Shown here: in pieces, positions 42,421 through 53,799 of the stretch
Numbering within the stretch: the stretch's first letter is position 1
Layout of the letters: each line of letters opens with the position of its first letter
DNA from: Flammula alnicola
Lineage: Eukaryota; Basidiomycota; Agaricomycetes; Agaricales; Strophariaceae
Direction: 5' to 3'
DNA length: 64,000 nucleotides
Assembly (NCBI GenBank): GCA_015499995.1
Contig: JADNRV010000096.1
Location: forward strand, 124,001-188,000
Notes under the pieces: generated by a model
Seen by the model: the letters and a program-made list of their open reading frames with translations, nothing else
The model's database searches: none
Told to the model about the DNA's origin: nothing
Position numbers and translations under genes: made by a program

Positions 42421-42744
42421 TGACCACTGCTTGACACGACACGAAGACCAAAACGACCGCCACGACAACCGATGCGACCATGCCACGATGACCAACGCAG
42501 CAACCGACCCGACCTGACATGACGGCCGACAGCGGCGGACGCGACGGTGCCACGTCATGCGCCGCGACCACCGACCTGACCATGACCCGACGACGCCCGT
42601 AGACAACCCCCCCACACACGAGCGTGGCGAGGGCTTCCAACGACGGCCCCGCCGCCAGCACAACCCCGCACCTGTACCTGGACCTCGGCTCACTGGTGGA
42701 TGTGGCTGTGCCATGTCCATGACACCTAGCCGCGCCATTGTCAG
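42421..42744. other. GC-rich spacer, no gene
   Basis: Rich in CGAC/GACC words; open frames on both strands arise from composition and share no motif. Separates the KDZ element from the array-B element. Confidence 0.4.
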
Positions 42745-43330
42745 CCATGTAAGCTAGAATTATATATGATACCTGGGCTGCCTGCTAATAAGGAGTGTAC
42801 ATCCACAAGGCTAACAACCCCCTTGGGCAGTTGCCCAACACCATGCAACATAATATCTACAGGTTGCCGGGGTGCCAGGGATGGCTTTGGCGCTTGTTGT
42901 TGGGGCGGATGATGGTAAATAGGTATCAACAATGCAAGATATGACGTCCAGCACTGTATTTTGGGTGCTGCTCATTGTCGGGGGCGCTTTTGGGCGCGGA
43001 AAAAAATCTAATAGGATCTATTAATATATTCTGGCCTGCCCCCACTGTTTGCGCACCTCGGAGAGGGCGGGGGCGGGTGGATTGACAAGAATGGCTTTGG
43101 ATGACGTTCCTATTTGGGGCGGGGCTGCTGTCAAACAACTGTCAACAATGTGGGAAATGATGCCCGGGGTTGTATTTGGGCTCTTGCTCATCGTCGGAGG
43201 CGATTTTGGGCACGGAAAAAGCGGGGATGGGTTGCTGTAATTTTTTTCACCCCATATTAGGGGTTTGCCCCACTGTCGGGGGGGCGGGATGGGATGGATT
43301 AAAAAGGATGGCTCTGGATAAACCTGCAAT
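42745..43330 (-). repeat. Inverted satellite-like flank of array B (left)
   Basis: Contains two units about 216 bp apart (GTATTTTGGGTGCTGCTCAT at 42956 and its relative at 43172). In reverse complement it matches 44850-45411 and the tandem block at 30380-31260. Confidence 0.75.
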
Positions 43331-43612
43331 ATTTTCGCGTTGCCGCTGCACTATTTTTAGATACATCAAATCAATGACATCATTGAATCAGTCTCCTTTC
43401 CGGGGTGCGGCTTTTATTTCCGGGTGCCTGGAAATCGTTACCCCCGCCTCGGGCGCACTAGAGAGATGGTAATTTAAAAATAGATTCACATCTTTTCATA
43501 GCTTTTCATGTGCCGCTTGCCCTTCCCACTTGTTATGTATTAAATAAATGACATATCTGTACTCTACAAGTAATTCTGAATACAATTATACTTACGTTAT
43601 GGTCAGGAAAGG

Positions 43613-44455
43613 ACGGGAGCGGCGCCCGCTGCTGCTGCTGCTCGGATACGCGATGACAAGGGGAGTAGCAGCAGTACCCCACTGCTGCTGCTCGGACACG
43701 GCGACGACGTCGAGGTGGGAAGAGCAGCAGCACGACGGCTGCCCCTCGGATACAACGACGACGGCAAGTTGGGAGCGACAGCAGCAGTACACCACTGCTG
43801 CTGCTCGTATATGACGCCGGTGATGAGGTGGGGAACAGCGGCAGCAGCACGACCGCTGCTGCCGCTCGTATACGGATCCGACGACGAGGAGGAGGAGGGC
43901 GGAGCAGCGGCAGCACGACCGCCGCTGCTGCTCGTATACGGATGCGGCGACGAGGAGGAGGAGGTGGTGGGAGCAGCTGCAGCAGTACGACCGCTGCTGC
44001 TGCTCCTATACGGATACGGCGACGGACGACGAAGTGGACACAGCAGCAGCAGCACGACAGTGGCTGCTGCTCATATGCGGCGACGGCGATAAGGCGGAAG
44101 CAGCAGCAGCGCCCAGTGCTGTTGCTCGTATACGGCGACGACACGGGGGATCAGCAGCACGACTGCTGCTGCTGCTCGGATATGGTGACGACGAGCACGA
44201 GCAGTGCCCAGATACGGCGACGAGGAGGAGGTGGGAGGAGCACCAGCACGATCGATGGCTGCCGCTGGGATATGACGACGATGGAAAGGTGGCAGCAGTG
44301 GCAGCAGCACGATGGCTGCTGCTCGGATACAGCGACGACGAGATGGAAGCACCACCAGCAGCGCGAGCGCTGTTGCTGCTGCTCCATTATGACAGCGACA
44401 ACAAGGTGGGAGCAGCGGCGGCAGCGATACGACGACAAAGAGGAGAACGAGGATG
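43613..44455. repeat. Hairpin array B: about 14 units of CAG/CTG stem-loops
   Basis: Same structure, strand orientation and end sequence as array A, including the exit GATGAGCAGCAGCAG-GGTGACGACGTG-TTACTCACGTCGACAT. Exact stems include 43837-43848 with 43855-43866 (12 bp, CGG opposite CCG). Units vary between 50 and about 90 bp. Arg/Ala/Ser-rich open frames occur on both strands but shift from unit to unit and are not credible proteins. Confidence 0.85.
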
Positions 44456-45411
44456 AGCAGCAGCAGGAGAGGTGACGACGTGTATTACTCACGTCGACAT
44501 ATGCCCTCCTTGTTCTCTTGTCCTAGTTTCACTCCTGTATTGTATTTTTTTTTTGTTGTATACCATAGCACAGTTAAAATATATTTAATCTTTTTACCTG
44601 AGATTTTCGAGCAGAGAAAATGAACCAAGTCTATTTATAAACATGTTGCATGGGACTAATAAAAACATATCTAATCTATAGATAACAGACAGACGCCTAG
44701 GCATGTCTGCATCTAAAAATATCATGCTGGGCGCTTTCTTGCAATCTAATCTATAGATAAGGAACCGACACAAGGCACAAGCGCCGGCATCTAAAAATAT
44801 CATACGGGGCGCTTTCCGTCTAATTTTAGAATGTCATCCAAAGACATCCTCGTCAATCCACCCATCCCCGCCCCCATGAGGCGCGCAAAGGGCGGCAATG
44901 GGTAACAATATATTACTGGACCCTATTGGATTTTTTTCCGTGCTCAGAACCGCCCCCGACGATGAGCAAGAGCCCAAATACAACCCCGGGCATCATTTCC
45001 CACATTGTTGACAGTTGTTTGACAGCAGCCCCGCCCCAAATAGGAACATCATACAAAGCCATTCTCGTCAATCCACCCGTCCCCGCCCTCCCCGAGGCGC
45101 GCAAATGGTGGGGGCAGGTCAGAATATATTAATAGATCCTATTAGATTTTTTTCCACGCCCAAAAGCGCCCCCGACAATGAGCAGCACCCAAAATACAGT
45201 GCTGGACGTCATATCTTGCATTGTTGATACCTATTTACCATCATCCGCCCCAACAACAAGCGCCAAAGCCGTCTCTGGCACCCCGGCAGCCTGTAGGTAT
45301 TATGTTGCATAGTGTTGGGCAACTGCCCAAGGGGGTTGTTAGCCTTGTGGATGTACACTCCTTATTGGCAGGCAGCCCAGGTATCATACATGATACTGGC
45401 ACATACAGGTG
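44456..45411 (+). repeat. Right flank of array B, shared with array A
   Basis: The first part (44456-44900) matches 29951-30420 including the TAATCTATAGATAA pair. The second part holds two of the 216-bp units and the terminal words CATACATGATAC and TACAGGTG. Confidence 0.75.
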
Positions 45412-45540
45412 CCATTGTTTGTCCCCCATCTGTAAGTTGACCACTACCCATTGTGTACCTCAGTAGTATACTTTGTGTATTTTAATAGTTTTAAAACAAA
45501 TATCATCCATTTGTTAAATTGTAATGTTTGATTATAATGC

Positions 45541-45852
45541 CTAGTCCATGGAGTCCACAGAGAGTCCGTGGACTTCAGTATTTCCACTTGAAGGTAACTC
45601 TAAGTTGCCTCTAAGTGCAAAGTCCACAAAAAGTCCACAGAAGTCCACAAATATGATATTCACTGCTAATTTCATGCTCTGGACTGGGCGTGGACTTTGT
45701 GTGGACTTTGTGTGGACTGTCCATGGACTTCCATGGACTAATTTTGTCAAAAATGAGAAAAATGTCATTAAGTTAAAAGTCCGCGGATTGTCCATGGAAT
45801 TCCATGGAGTCCATGGAGTCCATGTGGACAGGTGGGGCACTGTAAAGTACAG
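45541..45852. mobile_element. Truncated KDZ-type non-autonomous element
   Basis: The right end reads GACAGGTGGGGCACTGTAAAGTACAG, the same terminal type as 4217 and 42420 (shown here in two parts: GACAGGTGGGG and CACTGTAAAGTACAG). Subterminal GTCCATGGAGTCCATGGAGT motifs lie inside it. The left part also has AGTCCATGGAGTCCACAG motifs at 45541-45580, but the expected CTTTAC... left end is missing, so the element is truncated there. It abuts and cuts the coding fragment at 45853-46099. Confidence 0.65.
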
Positions 45853-46099
45853 TGCCACCGGGCCGTATTTCTGGGAGATTTCTGACATTATCAATCACTT
45901 CCTGTTCTGTCGGGTTGCCGAGGTAAACCTCAGGCTCCATCGGTTGCCATGGCTTCTGCACTTCGGGTACTGCTCTAGCGTTGCTTCCTCTTTTCCCTTT
46001 CCTTTGTGGTCTCCCCTTGTTCTCTTTCCACCATCCCATCTCCTGTGGTTCATCATCACTGGACTCACCGGAATCAAGGGTTTGGACACGAGTGCTCAT
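45853..46099 (-). pseudogene. N-terminal fragment of an unknown protein cut by a KDZ-type element
   Basis: ATG at 46097-46099 gives MSTRVQTLDSGESSDDEPQE, a basic patch (ENKGRPQRKGKRG), and PWQPMEPEVYLGNPTEQEVI with DNVRNLPEIRPGG, where it runs into the transposon end at 45852. The protein is not recognised. No downstream exon is visible on the other side of the truncated element. Confidence 0.45.
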
Positions 46100-47317
46100 G
46101 AGATGAAACAGAAGCAGGGAGGGAAAGAATGGTGGAGGAAGGAGAATTTGTCCTTGCCTCTTCTTTTGAGTGTTTCCCCCTCCTTGTTATCTATTTCCCT
46201 GTCATTATTGAATCATCATTAAGACATCTCAAAAATAAATTTGTACTAGGAGAACATGAGGTGGAACATGAGCAACTAACATGAGGAAGACATGAGGGAT
46301 GGCCGGTCACATGCCAGACACATGTGGTGTTCTTTTTTTGAGATCCCCATCTCACTTTCTGTATTTCACTGCTTTAATAAAATATATTCAGAGTCTCAAT
46401 ACAAAGAAAATAGATGTATCCGGAAGGAAATCTGAGCAGACATCGGGAAGATATGAAAAAAGACTCACCATCACAGCTTGGGAGCATGATCAAAACACAA
46501 AACTACAGAAGAAATCAAAATCCTCGTGCAGATCTCAACTTTTCTGAAGAGAAAAAGCAATATCTCATGAACAACTGCTGGGAATCCTTTCCGGAGTATC
46601 TCATTCTGTTAATATTTTACAGACATACATGCTTCCACTTTCTTTTATATTAAACTTCCCCCGAGTAGCTCTGTGAGGGAGGAAATATGACGGCTGTCAT
46701 AAGACACCGAGGACATTTTCTACCGCATGCAAAACTTTAAGCTGGGACTAGCCCATTGGACAATTTCGACCAGGAGGGTCAGAGAACATATTCCTCGAGC
46801 AGGGAAGTATGGGGTGGCATTCAGCACTTCCCATGTTTACATTGTCTGATGTCAGTAAAACCTCGTCCCAGGGTGTAGATATTTGGTAAAAATTGAAATA
46901 ACCATGGGCCCCCGAGGGTGGCAGGTACATAACCTCATCCACCAAGTTTTGACCTCAGGAGAGCAAAACAGGTGGAGATATTCATGTATCGTTTCCTCTA
47001 CATCGGCCACAGTGAAGGATGATGTCACCTCAAAACACAGATCTTGGCAATAAAAACTGTCATTTAGAGAATAGGCTTGGCAGGCACCGTCAATTACCAT
47101 GCTTAAATTCATAAATTGTGATCTTGATCAGGCACAATGACATCATATGACATCAATGCAGGATCGGCCACCAGTGATCTACCCTCGGCAAGATCAGGGC
47201 ACAAACATGTGGGTTATCTTTATCAACCTCAAGGCGCATAGCCTCCATTGATAATCAGGATTAGCTGAGATCATAATCACCTTATAAGAGTCTCAGCTGC
47301 AGATTTTCTTAACTAAG
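46100..47317. other. Intergenic, nothing identified
   Basis: AT-rich with no coherent reading frame, splice pattern or repeat. Its right part should contain the promoter of the gene that starts at 47318. Confidence 0.4.
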
Positions 47318-47438
47318 ATGACTGAACCTGCCCCCAATGAATCCTCTGGCAATCTGAACGACGATGGACTTGCCTTCGAGTTCGACAATGACACCCCGGA
47401 CTCCCAGATCTGGACTGCTAAGGAAAAGATGATACTGA

Positions 47439-47514
47439 CACAAGGGGCAAACCTAAGGGCAGTTGAAAATCAACTGCCCTTAAGGCAGTTGGCTGGCAGT
47501 CAGCCGGCAGTTGA
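47439..47514 (+). repeat. Left terminal inverted repeat, CACTA element
   Basis: 69 of 76 bases match the reverse complement of 56927-57002. It begins CACAAGGGGCAAACC. Confidence 0.93.
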
Positions 47515-47677
47515 AATTGCGTACCGCGTGACAACCGCTTGATGACAAGTTGCCAACTCTGTTTTGGGTAGCAAATTGATAGCAAATTAACAGAATTAAT
47601 TAATTATCTATAAAATACAATGGACACTGATGAGAATTGATAACGTCTGATAAGCAACCGTTTCTCTTCCTCTTCCA

Positions 47678-50600
47678 ATGCCACTCGTCATATGTACCTG
47701 TACCCTTTGCAAGAAGAAATTGGTTAGCATTCATGGGGTTGAACAACCAGGTCAACAAGTTGATGCATCAACTCATTTGCTTCATGAGAAACGTGACAAG
47801 CGCCCAGCATCACCTAAACCAAAGCATCAACCATCTCTCAGTACATCATCACGACGCTCCAGCAACTCAAACTTGCCAAAGGGTATACAATTCTATTTGC
47901 CCTCTTGTATATTTGATATCTAACTTCTAATCATAAAGAAATCCCCCTTTCTACTGGATCACTTGTGAAATTGATTTGTATTTTTGTTGTCTGGCTGCAC
48001 ATTAGGGCCGGTGTTAGCCGCTCAGTGGCCAACAAAATTCTGCAGGGAATCCAGCTCATCCTGTCTATAACTCTGTCTCTGGTGGAGGTCGCTCTTGTAT
48101 CATCTGGGATTTATATCCAGTTTCCTCGCATCAAACTTCCTCATGATGTCCGAACCGCATACCAGCTCTATTCTATTGGACCAGACCTTATTCGGACCGC
48201 CTGCTGCCCCAAGTGCTTTTCCCTATACCCCCAGCCTGTACCTTGGAAATGCCAATGGAAGCCATCACCTAAGTCTCGTCCATGCAATACCAAGCTATGG
48301 AAGAGTCAGAACACGCGCAAAGGACCTAAATGGGTCCCTCGAAGTTTATACACCACGCAATCCTTTGATTCATGGCTTCGTTTTTTCTTATCACATCAAG
48401 TAATCGAGGACGCTCTTCAAGGCACATTTCGCCAACATATTGACCATCCGGTCGCATTTGGATCTGACATGAATGATATCCAAGATAGTCCTCCATGGAA
48501 GGACTTACATGGGTTTTTTCAGTCTCCTCGCCATCTGATTTTTGGGATATATATTGATTGGTTCAATCCATTTACCAATAAAATTGCTGGTAAGTCACTA
48601 TCATATTTAAATATCTCTCTATTAATATTTTATATCTAATTGATAGGCAAGCATGCATCTTGCAGTGCCATCGTTCTCTACTGCTTAAACCTACCCCCAC
48701 ATCTCCGCTACAGGCCAGAGAATACCTTCATCATTGGTCTTACTCCTCCTCCTCATGTACCTACCGCGACCACCATCTGTCATCTTCTTGACCCCATCAT
48801 TGCATCTGCTGCCAAATACGGTATCACTTCCGGCCAAAATGTACCAACATTTTACCATCCTGCTGGCGCATCGGTAGAGGTGAAAATTGCACCTCTGATT
48901 GCCGATCTTGAGGCAAGCCGAAAAGTTGCTGGATTCCTGACCCACACTGCTACTATGTTTTGCTCCTTCTGTCTCTGCACCCAGAATCAGATAGAGGATC
49001 TTAATTTCAATCTTGGCAGCTACGTGACAGTGCCAAAGTATGAGAGCAGGCAGAGGCATGGCGTAACAAATCGACAAAAGCTACACGAGAGGCTTTAGAA
49101 ACTGCTTCTGGTGTATGGTGGTCTCCATTTCATCATCTACCATACTGGGATCCAGTCAAGCATGTTGTGCTAGGATTTATGCATAACTGGCTCGAAGGAA
49201 TTCTGCAGCATCATCTTCGTACACTTTGGGGTATTGGTCGGGATGAAAACGAAAGCCAGAAAGTGAAAGAGGTAGAGAAGGATGAGCAGTGGACTGAGGA
49301 GGATGTATCTGACTCTGCCGATGAACTGGATGATCTCATTCAAGAGGCAGCTGAACACGACATCGCGACTTCCATGGCTATGCAACAAGATCAACCTCCA
49401 TCGCCATCTATGACCCCTCCCTTATCTCCATCTCTCTCTTCGAACTCAGCTTCTGGTTCCAATGCAACTGGATCATCTTCATCCAATACACCTACTCCTT
49501 CACAGCATCCCACCACTCCTTATCTATATAGCTTCCTCGACGAGGATAGTGACGATGATCCAGACTTTATTCCTGCCAACACTTTGCCCTTTAGTTTCAG
49601 CAATGCTGAGCTACAGGCTATTCGCGATTGTATCTGGGATGTCAGCCTTCCAACATGGGTACAGCGTCCACCAACCAATCTTGGAGAGCCTGGCCATGGA
49701 AAACTCAAAGCTCGCGAATATCTCACTCTGTTCTCGAATATTTTCCCACTCATTATTCCCGAGTTCTGGCATACTACAACAGCCACAGATGACCATCACC
49801 AACATTTTCTATGCTTTTATCACTTAGTTGCTGCAACCAACATTATCTCCTCCTTCAAAACTTCCAATGCTGCAGCAGATGCATATACGCAGCACTACAT
49901 CCAGTATCGGATGACTAGCCAACATTTATTTCCTTATTATTCCTCCAAACCCAACCATCATTATGCTATGCACAATGGTCCTTTACTCAAGTACTGGGGA
50001 CCTCTTGCTTCTTTCAGTGAGTTTCCGGGCAAGCGAATGAATGGAATGCTCCAGCGCATCAACACAAACCACCATCTTAGTATGTTTTCATTTTTATCTG
50101 GCATATATACTTGATACTAACACAGAAATAGGGGATTTGGATCTTACTATGCTCCGTCAAATGAGCCGAAGGGCCCGCTTAGATGCTCTGCTGCACGATA
50201 GCAAGGACATCAAAGATCTCGCCAATATTCTTGACCCAGCAACTCCATCCGTGGAAAATGATCCAGTATCTCCTGCAGATCAGGCCAACAGTTTAGCCAA
50301 GCCACCTAAACTCCCAGCAGCAGATTATAATGCTCTACTTCACTATTTGCATCAAACTGGATGGCCTTACCGAGCATTTAATGCCTTTCCACACCCCGAA
50401 AATTCCATTATTCTTCCTCCACAGGCTCAGTATCCTCTTCAGATCCACCGTGATGAGTGCACTGTCAGCTGTCAAAAATCACACAAAGGAAACAGTGCTA
50501 TTCAATTTTATAACCCATTTACACACAGGAATGACACAGGATTTATTGAAGCTATTTGGAGGCTTCCTCTCGAGGCTATGATGCGCTCCTTTATTGTTGT

Positions 50601-50829
50601 CCGTCAACACCGATCACTTCCAGTTTCTGAAGAGGCAAAGGCACCATTTATCCACTATTATGGGTTTCAAACAAGGATTGTTGATGCCCGGCCATCCGAC
50701 GACTTGGTCATTATCGAGCCTACATACATTATCACACACCTCACAACTTTTCAACGACCGGCAGGGACTTATGGTATTGGTATGGAGACATTGGTAGTCT
50801 GTTGGGCTTCAAATAGAGGAAGGAAATAA
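47678..50829 (+). pseudogene. Tnp2-type CACTA transposase, broken by a TGA and a frameshift
   Basis: N-terminus MPLVICTCTLCKKKLVSIHG followed by GVEQPGQQVD, the usual cysteine-rich opening of basidiomycete Tnp2 proteins. After an intron: GVSRSVANKILQGIQLILSI (about 48010), DMNDIQDSPPWKDLHGFF, YIDWFNPFTNKIAG, then GKHASCSAIVLYCLNLPPHL, LIADLEASRKVAGFLTHTAT and CSFCLCTQNQIEDLNFN. Near 49010 the frame shifts, and the correct frame reads WQLRDSAKV, TGA (49041-49043), EQAEAWRNKSTKATREALE and PYWDPVKHVVLGFMHNWLEG. The conserved core includes the acidic YIDWFNP and WDPVKHVV segments. A Ser/Pro/Asp-rich insert lies at 49330-49590, and the C-terminal part (TMLRQMSRRARLDALLHDSK, QFYNPFTHRNDTGFIEAIWR) runs to TAA at 50827-50829. 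One lost base plus CGA-to-TGA explain the break, so this copy cannot supply transposase by itself. Confidence 0.85.
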
Positions 50830-50939
50830 TATTTGGTATTTTACTACATGAAATGTTACCTGTATTCCGTTGCACGTTTATTGGGCGCCTAATATTTGGG
50901 TAGCTGCCGCACATTTCGGCATTTTTGTGAACTGTGATC

Positions 50940-52690
50940 AACCGAGTTGATGCTCCTGTTCCCACCCCCACCATCCTCTTCAGTACGATCCTGCACTGCC
51001 CTCTGCCTCACGTCGCCTCTACCCAAGCAATAAGGATGGAATTGGGTTACTCCCAAATTCCCTCACAGCGCGTCGGCGCAAACTCTCTGCGCCATTGCAA
51101 AATGAGAATGGCGATAGTCGTCAACGAAATCGAGTGGGCACTCTGCTGACCATGCTCAAACCTGGTTGCGCAATGCAAGTGCTAGCTCAGCTCGTCTGAA
51201 CCACTCACCATGCCCGATCCGCTGCCCACAGGCCCGCCCAGCACCCCCTCCTGTCCCAGGGGAAAAGGTGAAGCCCGCGATGCACCTGCCTCCACTCTCG
51301 ACGCACCACCTTCCAATCCGCAATGAGCACCTGCGACTCAGTGTGCCAGCACCACCCACCCACTGCTGTGACACTGCGACGCCCAACGACCGTGCACCGT
51401 GACGAGCCACCGCTCTTCACCCTGCATCCCCATGCCCAACGCTCTGCCCACAGGCCCGACCAGCACACCCTTCTCTCTGTCACTGTGCCATCGCCAGCCA
51501 GCCACTGCAACACCTCCCTCGCTATCCCCCAACAACTATGCACCACGCTGACGACAGCGACAACGAGCACGTACGTGGACCGTGACAGCGCCAGCAGCCG
51601 CCTCTGCCTTCTCAGCCCTCTCAGCTGCGCATGTCGCCTGTACCCCACACATGCCGTATGTATTTTTTCTCGTCATCTTTTATCATCGAGGTTGCAGTTG
51701 CGGTTGCTGACATTTTGGGGGTTTTTTGCTGTAGACATTTGGTCTGCTAGGGCTTGCTCTCGCCCCCGCCGTCTCTCCACTCTCAATCTATCTCATCGAT
51801 CATCAGCATCCTCCATCACAACCAACGGCACAGCAGCCTCTCGCCGCCCACACTCTCTTGTCCGCTCGTACAGCTCCGGCACGCTCCGGCACGCTCCTTC
51901 GACGGGTACGACCTTAAGGAGTCGGGCGAGGGCCCAGCCTGGCAGATCCTCGTTGCCGCCAGTGTCACGGCACAGCCGTGCCAGCACGACGACGATGCCG
52001 AACAGGAGCAGCATTGGCACGCGGACGAGCACGAGCAGTGTTGACTCGAGTTTCTCGTTGGAGGTTGCACCTGCCTCCACCCTCGACGCACCGCCCACCA
52101 ATCCGCAATGAGCACCTGCGACTCAGTGTGCTAGCGCCACCCACCCGCTGCTGCAACAATGCGACGCTGCAAGCTCTCTATCCCCCAACGACCGCGCACC
52201 GTGCTGAGCTCCGTCGCTCTTTGCCTCACGTCGCCATGCCCAACCCTCCGCCCACAGGCCCGACAGGCAAGCTTTCTCTCCGCCCTCGCAGCTGCATATT
52301 TGCGGCTCTCGCGACGCACCTCTCTGACACCCTCAATGCACCGACCACCCGACTCACTATGCCATCGCCAGCCAGCCACTTTTGCAACACTATCCCCCAA
52401 CAGCCATGCACCACGCCGACGACAGCGACAACGAGCACGTACGCGGACTGTGACAGCGCCAGCAGCCGCCTCTGCCCTCTCAGCCCTCTCAGCTGTGCGT
52501 CGGCAGTTCTTCCGCGATGCACATGCCTCCACCCTCGACCCACCACCCACCAATCCCCAACGAACAACTCGCTGTGCCAGCATCAGCCACGCACTGCTAC
52601 GACATCGCGATGCCGCACCCTCTCTATCCCCCCAATGACCACACACCACGCCGACACTTCAACCGCCCACAGGCCTGCCCAGCACTCTTC
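50940..52690. repeat. GC-rich duplicated block inside the CACTA element
   Basis: A segment containing CCTCCACYCTCGACGCACC and CCAATCCGCAATGAGCACC occurs at about 51289, 52075 and 52527. A second segment (GACGACAGCGACAACGAGCA then CGTACG) occurs at about 51555 and 52420. Copies are 75-90 percent alike by eye and differ in spacing (786 and 452 bp), so they are partial tandem duplications. A Ser/Arg-rich stretch near 51790-52060 may be a captured gene piece. Long open frames on both strands shift between copies and are not supported as genes. Confidence 0.6.
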
Positions 52691-52744
52691 CAGGTCAACC
52701 CAAATATTGCGACCTCCAAGGGTCTCTTTTGGCAGATAGATTGC

Positions 52745-53790
52745 TCTGAGCGTCGATATCGGCTTGAAGGACGAGTTTGAGGAACTCGGTGTCAAGGTGC
52801 TGGGCACGCCGATCCAGACGATCATCACCACCGAGGGTCGCCAGCTCTTTGCATCAGCGATGGAGGAAATCGGGGAGAAGTGCGCAGAGAGTCATACCGT
52901 GACTACGCCAGACGAGGCCATCGCTGCTGCTGAGACTATAGGGTACCCTGTTATAGTTCGTGCTGCCTACGCTCTTGGAGGTCTTGGATCGGGCTTCGCG
53001 CAGAACGAGGCTCAGCTGCGCGCATTGTGCAGCAAGGCCTTTGCCACTACTCCTTAGGTCCTCGTCGAAAAGAGTATGAAGGGTTGGAAGGAGATGGAGT
53101 ACAAGGTCGTGGGTGATTGCAGAGACAACTGTATCACTGTTTGTGATATGGAGGTCAGTCTTTCTCTCTCTTTTTCTGTCTGTGAAATGAAGCCCTGATG
53201 TCTTCTGTAGAACTTCGATCCTCTCGGCATTCACACTGGTGATTCTATTGTCATAGCTCCTTCGCAAATGCTGGACGACTCCGACTATAATATGCTGCGA
53301 ACGACCGCTATCAACGTCATTCGCCATCTTGGCGTCGTTGGTGAGTGCAACATCCAGGATGCGCTCAACCCTATCTCGTGGAATATTGTACCATCGAGGC
53401 TAGTCTTTTTCTTTCTCTAGCTGTATATGCCTTTACTCACTCCAAATGATTTTTTTTAGATAAACGCATGTCTGTCTCGTTCATCTGCTCTGGCCTCCAA
53501 AGCCACCAGCTACCCTCTCGCTTTCATTGCGGCCAAATTTGGTCTCAGAATTCCGTTGAACGAGATCGAAACTCCGTCACAAAAGTCACCTCTGCCTGCT
53601 TCGAACCCAGGTTGGACTACGTCGTCATGAAGATTCCACGATGGGATCTGAAAAAATTCAACTGCGTTAGCAGGCTGGCTTCGCCAGAAAGCCAGTATCT
53701 CGCCATTCATCAAGCAGATCAATACCATAGCCGCAAAGTTCCCTGCTTACACCAACTAACTACCTCTACATGACCTACAACACTGTCGAC
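52745..53790 (+). pseudogene. URA2: Captured fragment of carbamoyl-phosphate synthase (URA2/CAD-type) gene
   Basis: Highly conserved blocks of the large CPSase subunit are readable in order: [60 protein letters not shown] and [12 protein letters not shown] (ATP-grasp), [60 protein letters not shown] and [15 protein letters not shown]. Later come [60 protein letters not shown] and [11 protein letters not shown]. Introns are kept (53154-53211 and about 53399-53460), so the copy was taken from genomic DNA. Lesions include TAG at 53055-53057 where CAG is expected, a GC in place of the GT donor near 53399, frameshifts near 53570, an AACT duplication after FPAYTN, and a missing internal segment between WDLKKF and SISPFIKQ. 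The native enzyme makes carbamoyl phosphate for pyrimidine synthesis; this copy cannot. Confidence 0.9.
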
Positions 53791-53799
53791 CGAGCTGCT

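Larger units (their letters stand above)
42745..45411. mobile_element. Array-B element: hairpin array between long inverted repeats
   Basis: The left flank (about 42745-43330) is an inverted copy of the right flank (about 44850-45411). For example GGGCTGCCTGCTAATAAGGAG-like sequence near 42777 pairs with CTCCTTATTGGCAGGCAGCC at 45358-45377, and GGGGCGCTTTTGGGCGCGG near 42980 pairs with the complementary stretch near 45159. Both outer ends carry TATGATACC and its complement. The centre (43613-44455) is hairpin array B, followed by the block shared with array A. No transposase or other gene is present. The long inverted repeats suggest a non-autonomous DNA element, or an inverted duplication made by recombination between two copies. 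No target duplication was established. Confidence 0.65.

Noticed and set aside
29089..44455. CRISPR-like array
   Set aside because: Repeats vary, there are no unique spacers of constant length, no cas genes, and the genome is eukaryotic.
43603..44475. Similar long open frames over array B
   Set aside because: Same reasons as for array A; no frame is consistently open with conserved residues.
51205..52739. Several long open frames on both strands at 51.2-52.7 kb
   Set aside because: They arise in GC-rich duplicated DNA, overlap on opposite strands and change frame between copies. No conserved domain is visible.
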